A DNA stretch of 57,387 nucleotides from Planctomycetota bacterium (GCA_963205385.1 CAUJKE010000236.1:1-57387); one strand, 5' to 3'. Counted from the stretch's first letter, positions 1 to 15,000 are shown. The notes: generated by a model from the sequence alone, not told the origin. Made by a program: numbers and translations.

Positions 1-3000
1 CCTCGGGACGGAGCAGGTCGGTCTCAAGCTGGTCGCTGCGGACGATGGTCTGCGAGAACATCGCCGTGTTGCCTGCAAGGTCGGCTGCTTGCACGGTGAA
101 TTCGTAACTGCCGAGCGTCGTCAGCGTAACCGGGTACAGGCTGAACCGGCCCTGCTCATCCGCCAAGGCGGTGCGGCCGATGTCGAGCAGTTCGACGAGC
201 GAATCCGGATCGCTCTGGCCTGTTAAACGGACGGTGCGCAGATTGGTGGCGTTGTCGCCATAGGGGCGCGTGTCATAGCTCGCATCGAGCCCAAAGCTCG
301 GGGCGGCGGGCGCGGTGGTGTCAATCGTCACCTGCAGCGGCGGCGAAAAGACGCTGATGTTGCCGGCATCGTCGGTGATGGTGGCGGTGAAGACATGGCG
401 GCCTTCGGCGAAGGGACCGGCGGTGAAGTCGAGCGGGCCGGTGGCGACTTGCGACCCGCCTTGGACGCCATCAACGTACCACTGCACGCGGTCGCCGGCG
501 GCGGTGGGGATGCGAATGTTGAGCGTGGTGAGGTTGGTGATGTTATCGGCATCGAACCGGCCGCTGTCGCTCTCGGCCCAGAGGTCGAGTTGCGCCAGCG
601 GCAGCGGGCGCGTCGCGTCGAACGTGACCGGCAGGACGAACTCGCTCGAGGCATGGCCGAGCGTATCGGTCGCACGGAAGCGCAGTTCGTGCGCCCCTTC
701 GTCATACGGAACGCCGAAGATCGTTTCCAAATCGGTGCGGGTGAAACTAAACGCCGGGCCGCTGAGGCGCGGCAGCACATTGACGAACAGTCCGCCATCG
801 AGACTGGCTTCGAAGCTGGCGATGCCGGCGGGGTCGTCCACGACGCCGACAATCGTGGCGACGTTCGTGACGCCGTCGCTGGCGGAAATGCCTGTATCCT
901 TGAGCGGCGCGGCGTGCAGCACCGGGGCGGAGTTGTCGGCGGCCGTGGTCATCACGGAGTGGGTGAACATGCTGCTGTTGCCGGCCAGGTCTTGGGCTTG
1001 GACGAAGAACGCATTGTGCCCCGTGGCGAGCGCCACTTCCTCGAAGCGGAATGCGCCGGACCCGTCGGCCGTCGATTCCAAGATGGCGTGCGCGAGATCG
1101 GAACCGCGGAACAACCAGACCTTAGCGCCGGCGGAGGTCGCGCCGACCAAGGTGACAACTTCGAGCTCCGTCTGGCCATCGCCGACCGGCGGCGTATCGG
1201 AATCAACATCGAGCGCCAACGTCGGCTGCGCAGGGGGCGTGCGATCGACGGTGATCATCAGCGGCGGCGAGACGCGCGTGTTGCCAGCGAGGTCTTCCAC
1301 GAGCACGTCGATGCTGTGCGTCCCCGTTGCGAGCATGAGCGGCAGTTCGACCGCGCCGGTCGTAATCGTTTGCACGCGCGGCGTCCCGTCGACACGGAGT
1401 CGCAACAGTTCACCCGGAGCAGCGACGAAGCGTACGACGACGAGTTCAAGCTGGGTGATGCCATCGTCATTGGCGACGCCGGTATCGTATTCCGCAAGAA
1501 GCGTTGGCGCGGCAGCTTCATCCGGCGCGCGTGTATCGAGCGTAAACACCAGCTCGCGCGGGAGCGACAAGTTACCGACGGCGTCGCGCGCGACGACGCG
1601 CAAGTGGTGGACTCCATCCGCGAGTTCGCCGCCGGCGATGTCGTTGAGCAGCGCCGCGGAGAGCGTGAACTGGCCTTGCGCGAGGAGTTGTTTGACGTCC
1701 CGGGGGACGAAACCGTCGAGTTGCACGTAGAGCGCGTCGATCGGGCTCGCGTCCGTGACGATGCCGACCACGGTGGGGTTGAACGTGACCCGATCGTTGC
1801 CGATGCGGCCGGTGTCGTTGGCCAGCGCCACGGAGACCACTGGCGGATCGTCTTCCGCGCCGAGGCGGGTGATGACGGTTTCAACGCTGGTGGTTCGCAG
1901 TGGGTTGGTGCGGGTGACGGCGGCGGCCAGGGCGTTGCTGCCGAGCGACAGCGGAACATTGCTGAACGCGAACAAACCGTAGGCGTCGGCGATGACCGTT
2001 TGGCCGGTGAGCGCGAGTTGCACGGAAGCGAACGGATAGGTGCTGCCGACGAGCGTTACGTTGTCGTGCGCGGTGCGCGAGTCGCCAAGGACGCCGCTAT
2101 CGGACGACGCCTCGAGGCCGAGCGTCGTGACGATGTTCGCGGCAGGCGTGATTTGCCCGGTGACGAAGCCGAGATTGGCGAGGTACAGCAGACGATCGCC
2201 ATCATCGATCGCGCCGTTGCCATCGAAATCGGCAGCGCGCACGTAGGCCGCGTCGCCCACGACCGAGCCGAGCGCCGCTTGCAATTGCTGGCCATCGCCG
2301 CCATCGACGTAGCCATCGCCGGTGACATCGCCAGCGGCGCGGATGCTGAGTTGATAAGCGCCGGCCGCGGCGTCCCGGCCGCGCACCTGGGCGACATAGA
2401 TGCCGGGGCGGTCGATGACAAACAGCGCGACAACCGTCTCGCCGGTCGTGGTGACCTCCAGCGCGCTCAGGCCAAGAACGGCCGGCGCTTGAGGCAAGCC
2501 CAGGCCGGGTTCGCCGGCGAGTTCCAAGCGGAGCAGCAGTCGCCCGTTGCCGGTGGTGGCAAGTTGCTCTGAAGAGATGACGAAACCAATGGAATCAACA
2601 TCGCCGGCGGCCAGCACACCTGCGACAGGCTCCGCGTTTCGCAACGTTCGCAGCGCGGCGGTCATGGCGTCCACTTGAAACGCCGACTGGTACTGCACCA
2701 CCGGATTCGCAGCACCATCGATCGCGGCGGTAAGCTGACGCGGGGAATCGGCGTCGTAGCCGTAGTCTGCTTCGGCCGATCCATTTTGAACGCGGACGAG
2801 GTTGCCGAGCGCGTCGTAGCGATACTCGACCTGGGAGTGGTCGGCGGTGACGATGCTGGCGAGGCGTCCATCGTCATTGAATAGGAACTGCAACTGCTCG
2901 CCGTTTTCGGCGACGATGCCGGCCGTGGAGACTTGGAAATGTTGGCCACTGGCCGCGACATGTTCCACGATGCCGCCGCGCGCGTCGATGAGGTCGTACG

Positions 3001-6000
3001 AGCCATCAGGCGCGGTGAGCGTGTAGTCAGCCCCGGTGAAGAAGCCGCTGGCCGGATTGTATGGCTGGCCGGACGCTTGATCGTAGAATTTCGCACCTGC
3101 GCGGATGAGAATGGTCTCGACCGAGGCCAGTTCGTAGGCCACACCGGGATCGGCGATCCACTGGGGGCGGTAATAGGTCAGGCCGGGGAGGTCGACTTGT
3201 TCTGGCTGGAACGTGAACCCGGCCAACGAGCCATCGGGGAGCGTGACGTACGCCCGCGCGCCGGCGTGCAGCGCGTTGAAGATGCCGAGCGATTCCTGCC
3301 CGGTGGGGAGGACGTTGGTGGTGATGTTGACATCGCGCGCGGTGAGTCGCCAGCCCCAGCCGAGCGAACCAGCCACGTCGGTGAGCAGCGAATCGTAGAC
3401 CCGCGTGATTGGCCACGCGACGCCGTCGAGTTGCACGACCGCGTCGGTATGCGTGTAGCGATAGGCGCTCTCCTTGGTCGCGGAGTTGATCTCGACGGCT
3501 GTTTCCGTTCGGGAAATGCGGCCGGAGATATCGCGCGCGGTGAGTTGCAAGCGATAGAAGCCGTTGGCCAGTCCCGCCGGCGAGAGCGTCGTGAGCAGGC
3601 CGGAGATGGGCGTCTCGCCGCTGGCGAGTTCGACGAACGCGCCGCCGGCCAGGGGCGCGATTTCCAGCCGCCAGTAGTCGAGATTGGCATCGACCACAGC
3701 GCCGAGAATATCGCGCGGTTGGGTGATGGCCGCAGTGAGGGACTGCGATTGCAGCGAAACTTGCGGCGGCTGCGCGTCGGCGGCGTCGCGCACGCGAATA
3801 ACGGAATCCGTGGTTCCCACGAGGCCGTCCAGATCGGTCGCCCGCGCGGTCAGATGGAGCTTGCCTGGGGCCGCAGGCGTGAGCATCGCGCGGCCGAGCG
3901 CATCGAGCGTCAGCGGCTGACCATCGAGGAAGACCTCGATCGAGACGATGTCCGCGAGGCTGGCGGCGACGGCTTGAATGGTCACGTTCGCGCCGGGGAG
4001 CACGGGGAAACTGGGCGTTAGCTCAATGCGCACTTGCGGCAAGATCGGTTCGGCCGTGACGCGCAGCAGCACGACCTGCGAAGCTTCCGCGAGGCCGTCC
4101 GAGACGGTGAACTGCACCAGGTGTTCGCCGAGCTGCGCGGCGGACGGCGTCCAAGTGACGCGGCCGGTCTCCGCTTCAAGCGTGGCGCCGAACGGAAGAT
4201 TTTCGGCGGTGTACGTGAGCGTGGTGTTCGCGTCAGGATCGCTGGCCGCGACGAACATCTCAAACGCCTGACCAACGCGCGGCGCACGGTGCGAGGTGTC
4301 GATGAGGGGCGCGCGGTTGACGTTGTCGATCTTCACCGGCACGTTGGTGATGGCGGTCAGGCCGCCGGCATCGGTCGCGCTGAATTGCAGCAGATAGTCG
4401 CCTGCCTGAGCGTAGTCAGGCTTCCACACAAACTGCCCTGTGGTCGAATTGAGAGTCGCGCCGCTCGGCAGGTTCAGCGCCGCGTAGGTCAGCGGGAGGC
4501 CATCGGGATCGTCGCCGACGATCTGGAAACGCAGCTCCGTGTTCTCGCGGCCGTACTGCGGATGGTGCGGCACGATGACCGGCGCGCGGTTGACGTCTTG
4601 CACATCGATCACGAGCGTATAGTCCGCCGGCGAATGCCCGTCGGTGGCCGTGAGTTGCACTTCGTAGTGGCCGGCTTGCTCGTAGGTGGGTGTCCAGGTG
4701 AAATTCCCAGTGAGCGGATCAAGCGCGGCGCCGGCGGGAAGATTGCTGGCCGAATATTCCAACCCGTCGCCATCGCTATCGGTCGCGGCAAGCGCTAAGG
4801 CCAATGTTTCCCCTTCATGGAGCGCTTGCGGTGCTGGTTGCGGCGCGGTCGGCGCTTGATTGGATGCGCGCACGGCGAGATGGATTTGCGCCACGTCCGC
4901 CGCGATGAGCGCTGGTTGACCGTTGCCTCCATCGGTGACGGTGAAGACCGGCTGGTACGCACCGATGTCGTCGACCGTGGGGGTCCAGGTGAGCGTCACC
5001 GTGCCATAAACCGCGCCCGGCGTGAGCGTCGCGCCGGCCGGGAGGCCGCTGAGATCGTAGGTGAGCGGTTCTTCGTCTGCATCATACGTCTTTAAGAGCA
5101 ACGTGAACGGATCGCCGACGACGGCGACTTTATCCGCGACAGGCGCCCAGACCGGCGGTTCATTGGGAGCGGTGACGGTCACGACGAACGAGTAGGAGGA
5201 GACGAGTGCGAGTTGCGCGCCGTCCCCATCGCCATCGTCGCGCGCGTCGATCGCGAGCGTGTAATCGCCCCGATCGCCAACGCCGGGCGCGAACGTCAAT
5301 CGCCCGCTGCCATCGCCGTGATCGACGAACGTGACGAACGGGGGGAGCGCCGGTCCAAATTGGACGCGCCGCGCGCCGAGCACGAGCGGATCGCCATCGG
5401 GATCGGTCACCGCAACCGGCACTTCCAGCACGTCGCCCCGCGCCACGGTGAGTGGTCCCAGGGGCGTGACGATCGGCCGCTGGTTGGCGTTGCTGATGGA
5501 AATGGGAACCTGGATCGTGGTCTCCAGCGGCGCCATCAGCCCGCCGCCGTCATCGACGGCCATGAACGTCACCACGTATTGGCCGCTCTGGTCGTAAGTG
5601 GGAACCCAGTGGAAGATGCCGGTGGCGGCGTCGAACGTCGCGCCGGCGGGTAAGTCTTGCGCGCTGAGCGTGACCGAGGGGAGCGTGCCGGCATAAGGCC
5701 CAAGGTCGCCGCCGGGGAGACGGTCCGGCGGGATGAAGTCGGGGTTATCAGGATCGAATGCGAACGCGCGGAACTCGACTTGTTGCCCTTCCAGCGCACG
5801 CCAGGACTCGAGCGGATCGAACACAGGCGCGGCGTTCGCGTTGAGCACGGTGAGCGTGAATGTCGCGCGGACGGTATCCCCGCCGGAGGTCGCCGCGATC
5901 GTCACCTCATGATCGCCGGCTTGCGCGAAGCCAGGCGTCCACTCCAGGATGCCGGTGAGAGGATAAAAGACCGCCCCCTCCGGCAATTGCTCGGCGGCCA

Positions 6001-9000
6001 GTGTCACGGCTTGCCCGTCTGGATCGGAAGCGGTGAGTTGTTGCAGGTAGTAGTCCCCTTCGCGGAGCGCCCGATTGGGCGTGGGAGCGAAGACCGGCGG
6101 TTGATTGCGCGGCTCGACCGTGAAATCGACCGCGAGCGGCGTGCGCAGCATTCCATCGGAGGCCCAGAAGGTCACCTGATAGACGCCGGCGGCGGTGTCG
6201 CCTGGCTGCCAGAGGAACGTTCGCGTGAGCGGATCGAACGTCGCGCCGGCGGGAAGATTCTCCACCCAATACTGCAACGCGTCGCCATCGGGATCGGCAG
6301 CACTGACCACGAGGGCGCGCAGTTGCCCTTCGTAAGCGGTAATGCTCCCCGCGGTGGGAGCGAAGATGGGCCGGTGATTGCCCCCGGCGACGGAGATCGT
6401 GAACGCCTGTCGCGACCAACCGCCGCGGCTATCAACGGCGTGCAACACAACCGCGGCATCCTCGGGACTGGCGGCGGACGTGCTCCAGGTGACTCGCCCG
6501 GTGGTGGAATCGATCGACATGCCTTCGGGGCCGGCATAAAGCACATACGACACGACGACGCCGTCGGGATCGTCGGCCACGGCGTCGTACTGGTACTGTT
6601 CGCCGGCGGTGACGCTCGTAACAGGCGCGGTGGTGAACACCGGGGCCGCGTTGAGACTCGGCAAGGCGGAGAGATAGGGTGCAAACCAGCCCCGTTCAAT
6701 CAGCGGCGTGTAGACGCTGATGGTGCGGGCGGTGGTGCTTTCGTGCGGGTGCAACACCAGACCGTCGGGGACATTGTCGACCAGGCTCACCACGAAGCGA
6801 CCATCCGGTGCGCGGCCGACGAGATCGGTCGGCACGCCGGCATAGCCGCTGACGGGATCCAACAAGAGAAACAGCGGCAAGCGGAGGTCGAAATCGCTGG
6901 TGTTCTCGATCGTGACCGCATAGGTCAACGTGTGGGTGGAACGGTCGAGCCGCGTGGTCGCAAACTCGAAGTCCACCAGCGCGGAGAAGTCACTTACGGC
7001 GGAGAACGATTGCACATGATCCGCCGCCATGGCCAGGCCCACAGCGCTGTTGATGGTGCGTTTAATGGTCCACTCGAAACGATCGGACGGCAAATTATCG
7101 ACGAATAAAATGGCCGTGCGCGAATTCACGTCATAGCGAACTTCACGGATGGGAACGTTGCCGGTTACTGCGCCGGTCAGAACGTAGTTGGCGACGTTCA
7201 GCACCGACCGCGGATCGCTTGCGTCGCCGGTCTGCATGGCCTGATCGAACGTCACACGGAGCGCGGAGAAGGGGAGCGGCGCGACGCCGTCGGGCGGCGG
7301 GTTCGTCGATTGCACCGTGGGGGCGAGAATCGGGCGAAGCACATCGACCTGGCTCGATTGACTGACAAGCACCCGTCCATCGCTCGTGGTGAAGACCACA
7401 TCGCCGCGCGTTCCGCCTTGGGCCACCTCGACCCTGCGCAGCGTCGCCAGATCGACCATCGTCAGGTCGCTGCCTGACGCGCCGCTGTTGTGCGACACGA
7501 AGAGCAGGTCCGTGAGCACCGTCCCCGGTTGGCCAAAGGCGAGGGAATCGATGGGCGTATCGAACGTGAGCATCGTCTCGACGCGCCGCTGCGGCGTGAA
7601 CCGGACGACGGCGTTGCGCTCAGGCCAGGTGACCGCCCAGAGCGCGCCGTCGGGTGCGAACGCCAAACTGCCGACGCGCAGGTCGAGGTCGCGACTATAG
7701 AGCGTGAACGCGTCGGTGGCGGGATCGAAAATCTCCACGCCGCGCGACGAGCTGACATAGATCGCGCCGGTCGTGGGATGAATCGCCAGCGCGAGCGTGA
7801 GCCCGTCGCCATGCGCGGCGATGACGCTGCCGGTGGTGGGATTGAGTTCCAGCAGCGGCCCGCCGCCGGTCACGGCCCATAAGCGGCCATCCAGACCAAA
7901 CTTCATGTTATAGATCGGATAGCTGACGCCCCCCAACGACACATCGACCCACGGCGCGACGTTTTCATGGGGACCAGGGCCGGTAAAGCGGAACAGTTGC
8001 GCGCGATTCTCGCCGCCGCTGACAATGATCGAACCGTCCGGTGCTTCGACAATCGCCAGCGGGCCAATGTTCGCGCCGCTCGTGGCGAAGGGGCCTGCGA
8101 ACATCTCGGCGGAAAACGGCGCCAGCGCGGTGCTGAACTCGGCGGCGGGGCCAGGCTGCGCCGTGGCCGGCACGCCAATCTCGGCCGTCGCAAACAGCGG
8201 ATTGGTGGAAGGCTGCGGCAGCGGTTCCGGCGGCAAGCCATAATTGGGAGGCGTCGTTTCGGCCACCGTGGGGACAGCGCCTAGATTTGCGCCGACTTGC
8301 GCGCCGGCGGAGACGCCCAGCGGCGGGATCTCACGATTGCCGGCCATGTCGGTCGCCAGCGCGAGAAACTCGTAGGTGTGGCCGGTCTCACCCAGGTAGA
8401 CCGCCGCGCCGCGCGCGTCTTTGATGCCGGTTTGCCAGATGCGGAAGTCGCCTCCATCGACGGCCACATAAAGCGTTACCTGTTTCAGGCCGCTGCCGTC
8501 GTCGTCATCGGCCGCATCCCAGGCGACGGAATACGTGGGCCGAGCGCCAGGCAGCGCGGTGCTGGTGGTCGTAGTCTGGGGAGCGACGGCGTCCAGACGA
8601 TACGACACCGGCCGCGAATCCTCCGGCGGAAGATTGTCAAAGATCACGCGGGCTTGCGCGGAGATACTGGCGCCGGACGGGGCGTTCCCATCCGCCTCGA
8701 TCGTGTAGGTGACGAAGCCAGCTCCTTGACCTTGAGCATTGTTGGGACGCAACAGTCCGCGCTGCGGATCGCGCAGCACTTCGCCGGTCAGGGGATCGAT
8801 CGCTTGCAGCAGCCAGGTGGCGGTGTGCGTCGCCAGGTCGATGCCAGCGCTGATGCGGAGCACGAACCCGCGGGCCTGCGTGAAGTCGAAATCTCCTTGA
8901 AAGAGCCCCCGCCCCGCGGGGATGTGAATGCTGATGTCGCCGATTTGCACATCGCCTAGGCGGAAGGAGTTGCCTTGCAACTGTTCATCGATCGGCGCCA

Positions 9001-12000
9001 CGACGCGCACTTCGTTGGTGTTGGTTGACGCTGCGGGATCGTTCTGGAAGTGGATCGTATGCGGCAGTTTCGCGTCGAGTGGAACGAAACCATTGGTTTC
9101 GCTGGTGTTCGGTCCCACCAGCGAGGCGAGCCCGGAGGTCGCGGCTGTGGGGGCGAGGTAGTGCGAGAAGTCGAGCGCCTCGAATTCATCCGGCTGATGG
9201 ATGGTGATGCCGCTGATGGCATAGTCCGGCGGCAGGCTATTGCGCGCGGCCCAGGAAATCCACGGGACGTAAACATCGTACGTGGAGAAATGCGTGGGGC
9301 TCGTCAGTCCCAAGTCGAAATCATCGCTGGTCGGACGGGCGGGGATCTGGTTGACGTTGGTGAGCTCCGCCGGGCATGTGGGGTTTTGTTCAAACGTGGG
9401 GGAGCTAAACGTCGGCAGCGTGCTATCGTACTGGGTCTCCAAGCCGGCGTCGTGTCCGTACCAGGCGCGGACGGAATCAAAGAAGGCCGGCAAGTCGCCG
9501 CTGGTGCGAATCGTTTGTCCGGCCGGTCCCGCCAGGATGCCGGAGCTAAGCACGGCGACCAGGCTAATAATCAGCGGATGTTCGCGGAGCGGCGGCACGC
9601 CTCCCTCAGGCAGCAGTAGCCCGGCGGATTCTAGCGACGCCAGGTAAAGCTCGCCCCACGCTTGCGGATCGGCGGCGAGTGTCACCAGGCCAGGCGAAGC
9701 GGTTTCGTCGTTCAAGATCGCGGTGCGAAGCTTAGCGGCTTGCTCCAGGTTAAACGCGATGAACTCCGCGCGCGTCATCGACGTGGCCGCCGCGATGATG
9801 TGCATTTGGAACGGCACGAACGGCACCGTGAAGATGCAGTCCGGCACGTCGCCGAAGGAAGTGAACGTGTTGTACAGCCCCGGCGAGACTTGATCGAGTC
9901 CCGCGGGGCCATTGTCGAGCGTTCCCGCCGCCGCAAATTCGGGAAACGCCGCGTAGATTTTGTCGCGCAGCGATTCGAAGGCCCGGTCGTGCAGTTCGCG
10001 GAGACCGGGATAGGTCAAGACATTGAAGGAGAACCCGGTGAAGTCCGAGTCGGCGTGATCGAGCAAGAAGCCATTGGCGAGCGACTGGCCGGTGGTGTTG
10101 AGATTGGAATTGATTTCCGCCCAGGGAACATCCGCGAGGTCTTGTGCTGGAGGCGCGCCGGCCACATTGCTAAACAGTTGCGCAAACGGAAGCCCATAGA
10201 CCCAACTGTTGACGCCCATTTCAGGAATGCCGACTTGGAAGTAGGTGTACGGCGCATCGACATTGCTGATGTTTTGCAACGACACGCTGTATAAACCGGT
10301 GTCGCCTGCGGGGATGAAGCGCGGCCCGCCGACCCCGATGGTGACTTCCGGCTGGAGCGCGCGCTCGATCAAAAAGCGATAGGGCGAGATCGCTTGCGAG
10401 CCATCGGGATTGGTGACGATGAGGTCGTAGAGTCCGTGCGGCGCGCCGGTCAAGTCGAAGATCGCCTTGATCCGCGTGGCATCGAACACTTTTTGCTGAT
10501 CGTCGGCCTCGATGGTGGTGAACTCGGCGATGCCTGGCCGCACGAGTTTGACGGTCGCTTGCGGGTCAAACTGCGCGCCGGCGATCGTCACCGTGACATA
10601 TTTACCATCGCCGCCGACATCGGCATGCACATCGGTAATGGCCAGCGGCAACAGTTCGGCCAAAATGGCGATCGGCGTGTTGGGGGCTGGTTCGGCATGG
10701 CCGCGGATCAGCACGTAATAAACGCCGGGGTTGGTCGTGGGAATGACGGCCGCCTGGTTTGGCGCGAGCCCCGCCAGCGAACTCGCATCGAACGTGGTGG
10801 TGGTCGGGACGCTTTGATGCTTGAGATACAACTCATTCGCGGCTTGATTGCTCGCGGAAGCCACACTGACGCGGAGCGTGCGATTGAGCGGAACGACGAC
10901 CTGGTACAGCCGTTCTTGCCCGGTGCTGAGCGTGGTGGTCAGCAGTTGCCCCAGAATCAACTGTTCGACCTGCACCTGTAGCACGTCCGACGACGCGGTG
11001 ACGTTGTTCGCTTCGCCGAGGTCTTCATAGACCTGGTTGAAGATGTCCGGGCGGACCAGGACGCGATACTGCCCGGGGTTGGCGGCCGGCAGCGTGGTGT
11101 TGAGAAGGGAAGTATATGATTGGCCTGGGAGGAGCGTGCCGCTGAACTGCACGCGCCCCAGCGCGCGGTCGGTGAACTCCCACTGGGTATTCGCGGACAA
11201 ATACAGCGCATCCGACCAGGTTCCCGTCGCGGGATAGACGCCGTTGTTCGTCACCGTCCAACGGAGTTGGATCGGCTCGCCCGGCTTCGCCGTCGGGGGG
11301 ATGAAGATGGCCGTCACTTGCAAGTCCGACGGCGGCGGCTGTTCGATGATCAGCGGGATATCGCTGGCGCGCGCGTTATTGAACTCGTTGTCATTTTCAA
11401 AGACCTTGCCGATCAAATTCGTGCGGACCGGATCGGTAATGACAAAGACATAATACGGGCCATCCAGGTCGGCGGGGATGTTGACTTGCGTCGAGACGGA
11501 ATAGCTGCCGCTGGCGTCCAAGCCTTCTTCATGCTCGACCGACGTGAGGTAGCGGTCGGCGCTCAGGTCGAGCAGGCCATCGCGCGAGAGGTAAATCAGA
11601 TCTTGCCACTTCTGTTGCGTATCGGGGGTGGCGCCTCCCAAGTTCGAAACGGTATACGTGATCTCCGCCATTTGGCCGCGATAGGCGCGGGCGGGGGCGA
11701 CGAGCGACGTGACTTGCAGGTCCGGCGGCGTGGCGAGAACCACCGGCAGGATTTCGCCGCGGATGTTGTTGCCTTCAAATTGATATTCCTGCACCCGGCC
11801 GCGGGCGAGTTCGCGCGTGCTGCTGGACGCGAGATCCCAAGGCGCGAGCGGGCTGGGCGTCTCAAATTCCAGCCCCGGCAAATCGAAGCCGATGTCGCTC
11901 AGCACATAGGGAGGGGTATCATCTTTCTTGGCGGCTGAATCGGTATAGACCAGGATGTAGAAATCCCCCTCGATCCCATCTGGAAGACGAGCGCTGAGAT

Positions 12001-15000
12001 TGGCCGTATAGGTCTGGCCGATGCCTAGCGCGCCGGTGCGCACGAACCGGGTGAGTTCATAATCGCGATCGTCGAGCGACGCGTCGTGCGAGATGAAGAT
12101 CCGATCCGTCCAATTACCGCTGCGCGTGGCCCGGTTGCCGATGTTTTCCACCGTATAGCTGAAATCGAACGTATTGCCAGACAGTCCGCTCGCGGGGACA
12201 GTAATATCGGTCACATGCAGATCCGGCTCGCGATATTCGATGTTGACCCGCGCCGAGACGAGGTTATTCGTGGGGTCTTCATAGGCCCACCGCGAGAACT
12301 CATCGAGCCACTGGGCGTTGCTGCCGTTGTGCGCCGGCCACCAGTCTTCGCGCACCATCCGCGAAATATACGGATAGAGGAACGGGTTGAAGTCGTTGTG
12401 CGCGTTGAGATGAATGTGGACGTAATAATCGCCATCGACGCCGCGCGGCCAGGTGGTATTGAAGACGACGTCGTAACTCTCGCCCGGCAGGAGCACGTCC
12501 GGCGGAGAGTAGGCGGTCTCGCCGAGGTAGGACGCGCGGGTGCGAATGAACTCAGGGTCGGACGAAACCCAGACAAAATCTCGCCAGTAGCGCGTCCCCG
12601 CCCACACGGGGAACTCGCCGGTGTTGGTCACGGTGTAACGAATCGTCGTCGCTTCGCCGGAGATGTTCGACGGCTCGAACGAGATGCTCGTCACCTGCAA
12701 ATCGGCGGGGACGGCCGAGACCGTGGACGCCACGGGGCGGAGGTTGTTGTCTTCATTGACCTCGTGCACCTTGCCGACCAGCGGGCGCGGGTCGTCGTAG
12801 TCCGTCACGACGACGAAGTACTGCCCCTGGGCGGAAGGTGAGAGCGTGACGGCGAGCTCGGCGGTGTAGGTGTCGTCCGGCAGCATCGCGCCGGTATGCG
12901 TCACTTCGCCGACGATCATGCTCGTCGCGCCCAGCGCCAGAGGATTGGGATTGTCGGACAAATACAGCCGATCGACCCACGTTTCGGGCCGCGTGACGCC
13001 GTTGCCGGCATTGACCACGGTCCAGGAGAATTCCGCGGCGGTTCCGCCGATGGCGGTCGTGGGCGCGGTCAACTGGGTGACGACGAGATCGGGGCGCGGC
13101 GCGATGATGATGATCTCGCGGGCCTTGTAGTTGTTGTTGTCGATCTGGTTGGGATCATCGGGATTGATATTGGTTGCGAGCGTGTCTTCCAGCACCACGC
13201 CGTAAGGATCGGTCCAGGGGGTGATGTAGTACGTCCCCGAATCGAGACCGAACGGAATCGTGACGTTGGCGACGACGTCGTATCCCGAGAGTTCATCGAG
13301 GCCGCCGGTGTGCGGCAGCGTCTTCAGCAGGATATCCCCTTGGCCGGGGTGCGGGCGATTCTTGTCGCGCGTCAGCCAGATGGTATCGGTCCACTGCGTG
13401 GCGTCCGTCGGTCCGCTGCCCCGATTGGTGACGGTGTAGCGAACTTCAATCGTCGCTTCCTCAATCGCCTGCGCTGGCGCGACAACCTGTTCGACGACCA
13501 GGTCGGGGAGCGGCAGCGGTTCGATATAGATCGCCTGGTAGCGCGTGTTGTTGGTGTCGTTGGGCCACTCCTCGACTTTATCGCCGAAGTCGGTGACGAC
13601 GATGACGTAGACATTGCCGCGCAGGCGGCGCGGAATCTCGTTGGCCGGCGTGGTCGTGGTGTAGCGCTCGCCGGGCAGGAGCGCGGCGGCGTTGGAGAAT
13701 GTACCGAGAACGATGTCGTCACTACTGACCGTCGTATCGAGCGACAAGTAGACGCGGTCATTCCAGTTAGGCGTTTGCGTGGCGAGTGTTCCCTGGTTGA
13801 TAATGACGAACTCGACCGCGAGCGTGCCGCCGCCGGGGATTTCCTCTGGAATGTTGATCGCGTCCACCTGCAAATCGGGACGCGGCTTGACGCGCACCGT
13901 CAGATCCTGGTCGTCGACTAGCGTGTTGTTCGCCGTCGCGTCGTTTTCGTAGAGGTCGCCGAGCGCGTTGGTCTCGACAACGATGCGGAACGTGCCGTTC
14001 GTCCGCACCGGCAGACGGACGGCTTCTGACCGGACGTAGGATTGTCCCGCCGCCAAGGGCCCGTCGTAACGGTAGTCTCCCAGGAAGACTTTTTCCGGGC
14101 CGCCGATCCGCTGCAAGTAGACGCGATCGGTCCACGACCCCAGCGCGTCCCCCAGGCCACCGTTGCGCACGGTCCATTGAATATCAATCACCGAACCTTC
14201 GTCGGCCTCGGCCACAGAAGTGATCGCGGTGACGTAGGGGTCCGGCCACGGCGTCTTGACGATGGCCACTGACAGGGAGACGCCGCGATTGTTGTCCGTG
14301 TGAAGATGCTCATAGATGCGATTTGCGGGACGCGCGGTCGTCACGATCACATAAACTTCGCCTTCGACTCCGTCAGGCACCAGGATGTCCTTGGTGCGCT
14401 CGTAGAAGCCGCCGGGCTCAAGGAAACCGAAATGCTGAAACTCATAGACCGGCGACAACGGCTCGCTGCCATCCGCCTGGCGCGCGAGATAGACCGTGTC
14501 GAACCAATCGCCGTGGCTCGTTGTTCCGATGCCGTCGTTGTGCACCTCCCAAGTGACTTGGATCGTTCGCCCGCTATAGCCCACCGCGGGAGTCGTGACC
14601 GTGGGAATCGTCAAATCCGCATAGGGGGCCGGCAGGACGTCCACCAGATTTTGCGCTTCGCTGGTGTTGTTGGCTTCGAGTTGATTTTCAAAAACTTCGC
14701 TGTCGGCATCGGTCCGCACGAAGAAGTGGAAACGGCCGTCCATGCCAGGCGGGAGCAGCAACGTTTCGCTGCGATCGTAGAACGCGCCGCTGGCCAGTTC
14801 GCCGGCGTGGGGATAACGGGCGACAACGACGTCGTCGGGATCACCTGGAATGTTGTTGGGTGAAGCAATGATGGCATCGGTCCAGTGGGAAACCAGACCG
14901 GCATCGAGCCCTTGGTTGGTAACGCGCCAACTGACAGTGATTTCCGCAGGGTCGCCGATGACCTGCGTCGGCGCCACGACACCCGAAACTTCCAAGTCGG

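Noticed and set aside
395..2572. Long plus-strand ORF of 725 codons opposite the giant gene
   Set aside because: It is a shadow of the giant frame in GC-rich DNA: the translation is very rich in Arg, Glu, Gly and Asp and shows no domain, while the opposite strand shows recognisable modules over the same bases.
5657..7108. Plus-strand ORF of 483 codons opposite the He_PIG repeats
   Set aside because: Same biased composition and no family resemblance; the minus strand encodes clear Ig-like repeats here.
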